A stretch of 5,830 nt of DNA, from the NCBI GenBank assembly GCA_025935275.1, contig JAICVP010000134.1, positions 1 through 5,830 on the forward strand, given 5' to 3'. The notes beneath the pieces were generated by a model. It did not search any database, was not told the origin of the DNA, and saw nothing but the letters and a program-made list of their open reading frames with translations. Position 1 is the first letter of the stretch. Every line of letters begins with the position of its first letter. The translations under genes were made by a program, and so were the position numbers. The DNA comes from Thermoleophilia bacterium (GTDB taxonomy: Bacteria; Actinomycetota; Thermoleophilia; Gaiellales; Gaiellaceae). Shown here piece by piece: positions 4,828 to 5,830 of this stretch.

Positions 4828-5830
4828 GTAGCAGGAGTTACATTCGATCGGGTTGCGAAGGTCTATCCAGACGGCACACGTGCCGTCTCGGATATGAGCC
4901 TGGAAATTGAGGACGGCGAGTTCATGGTGCTCGTCGGCCCGTCCGGATGCGGGAAGACAACCGCCCTCCGCATGGTGGCCGGCCTCGAGGAGATCAGCGA
5001 AGGCGTCCTTCGGATCGGCGATCGCGTCGTCAATCACGTGCCCTCGCGCGACCGAGACATCGCGATGGTCTTCCAGAGCTATGCGCTCTACCCGCACCTC
5101 ACGGTCTACGACAACATCGCCTTCGGCCTCAAGCTCCGGAAAGAGAAGAAGGCCGAGATCGACACCCGCGTCCAAGAAGCCGCGCGGGTTCTCGGCCTCG
5201 AGCCCTATCTGAAGCGCAAGCCGCGTGCCCTCTCAGGCGGGCAGCGCCAGCGCGTCGCGATGGGGCGCGCGATCGTGCGCCGCCCGCAAGCCTTCCTCAT
5301 GGACGAGCCCCTCTCGAACCTGGACGCCAAGCTTCGCGTACAGACGCGCGCGGAGATCGCGCGCCTGCAGGACGACCTCGGCGTGACGACGATCTACGTC
5401 ACGCACGACCAGATCGAGGCGATGACGATGGGCGACCGCGTCGCCGTCATGCGCAAGGGCCAGCTGCAGCAGGTGGCATCGCCCCAGGAGCTGTACGACC
5501 ATCCGGTCAACCTCTTCGTGGGCGGCTTCATCGGCAGCCCGGCAATGAATCTCGTCGAAGCCATCCTCGAGGGCTCGGACGGATCGCTCACGGCGGTCAC
5601 CGGAGATCAGCGCATCAAGCTGGACTCCGATGCGCTCGGCGCGCGCCCCGCCCTGCGCGCCTTCGAGGGCAAGCGGGTCGTGCTCGGCATTCGCCCGGAG
5701 CATCTCGAGGATGCAGCGCTCGACTCCGATGCACCCGCCGACCGGCGGCTCAAGGGAACCGTCGAGCTGACCGAGGCACTCGGCTCCGAGGTCATGGTGC
5801 ACTTCGGGGTCGACGCACCTCCGGCGGTGA
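4828..5830 (+). CDS. ABC importer ATPase, MalK/UgpC type (partial, right edge)
   Basis: This is the ATP-hydrolysing subunit of a carbohydrate-type (CUT1) importer on the cytoplasmic membrane face. Numbering from 4828, Walker A is GPSGCGKT (37-44, Lys43), followed by the Q-loop FQSYALYPHLTV, the signature LSGGQRQR, Walker B FLMDEPLSNLD, and the H-loop THDQIEAMTMGDR. After these the MalK-like regulatory domain begins (FIGSPAMNLVEA; IRPEHL). All catalytic motifs are intact. The frame is still open at 5830 with about 334 residues seen, so perhaps 20-60 are missing. The start is odd: the conserved N-terminus (VAGVTFDRVAKVYPDGTRAV) begins with GTA at 4828 where relatives begin with Met, and no ATG, GTG or TTG lies in frame back to the stop at 4789. 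GGGGG (4817-4821) is well placed as a ribosome site for 4828. The first in-frame ATG is 4894, which would remove beta1 and the A-loop Tyr. Permeases and binding protein are not in the window; substrate unknown. Confidence 0.92.
4869..4888 (+). repeat. Inverted repeat near the 5' end of the ABC ATPase gene
   Basis: The arms AGACGGCAC (4869-4877) and GTGCCGTCT (4880-4888) are exact complements around a 2-nt centre (AC). As RNA the tip would open to a 4-nt loop with an 8-bp GC-rich stem, ending 5 nt before the in-frame ATG at 4894. It lies in the codons for DGTRAVS, a conserved protein stretch, so it may be partly a by-product of codon choice. It could affect initiation, but nothing in the sequence shows that. 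Confidence 0.4.

Noticed and set aside
4833..4837. AGGAG as a ribosome binding site for the ABC ATPase
   Set aside because: No start codon follows in frame at usable distance, and the bases encode the conserved Ala-Gly-Val of the N-terminus.

Overview
The window is GC-rich (roughly two-thirds G+C by eye), densely coding and has almost no intergenic space. Its protein families (a reduced receiver-like protein, an FdxA-type 7Fe ferredoxin, a degenerate metallo-beta-lactamase-fold protein and a MalK/UgpC-type ABC ATPase) and its many GTG/TTG starts without Shine-Dalgarno sequences suggest a high-GC actinobacterial lineage, perhaps Thermoleophilia (Gaiellales/Solirubrobacterales). That placement is inference; there is no rRNA or other marker gene here.

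Layout. (1) 1-64: no gene visible, but a perfect 10-bp inverted repeat (42-64) lies across the stop codon of the first gene. (2) 57-344 (-): small helical protein of unknown function. (3) 403-1666 (+): a three-gene run of receiver-like protein, 7Fe ferredoxin and degenerate MBL-fold protein, tightly packed and probably partly co-transcribed. (4) 1626-4740 (-): a compact operon read right to left, isocitrate/isopropylmalate-type dehydrogenase, then a 12-TM MFS transporter, then an alpha/beta hydrolase, joined by two 4-nt stop/start overlaps (TTGA and GTGA). It runs tail to tail into group 3 with a 41-nt coding overlap. (5) 4741-4827: divergent control region. (6) 4828 to the window end (+): the ATPase subunit of a carbohydrate-type ABC importer, cut off by the window edge.

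How the genes may work together. The minus operon couples a soluble beta-decarboxylating dehydrogenase, an exporter-like MFS protein and a hydrolase at the translational level, but no shared substrate can be read from the sequence. In the plus trio the ferredoxin keeps all its cluster ligands, while both partners belong to catalytic folds that have lost key residues (receiver: Arg at the Lys position; MBL: HxHxDH gone). The ABC ATPase would power a sugar or polyol importer whose permease and binding protein lie outside the window.

The main oddities concern translation starts. Several genes have a TANNNT box 6-8 nt before the start and no Shine-Dalgarno sequence, which suggests leaderless mRNAs. 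The MBL-like gene and the ABC ATPase have no ATG/GTG/TTG start at the position where their conserved N-termini begin (ATA and GTA stand there). No mobile element, CRISPR array, tRNA, rRNA or recognisable defence system was found, and I see no convincing undescribed multi-gene system.
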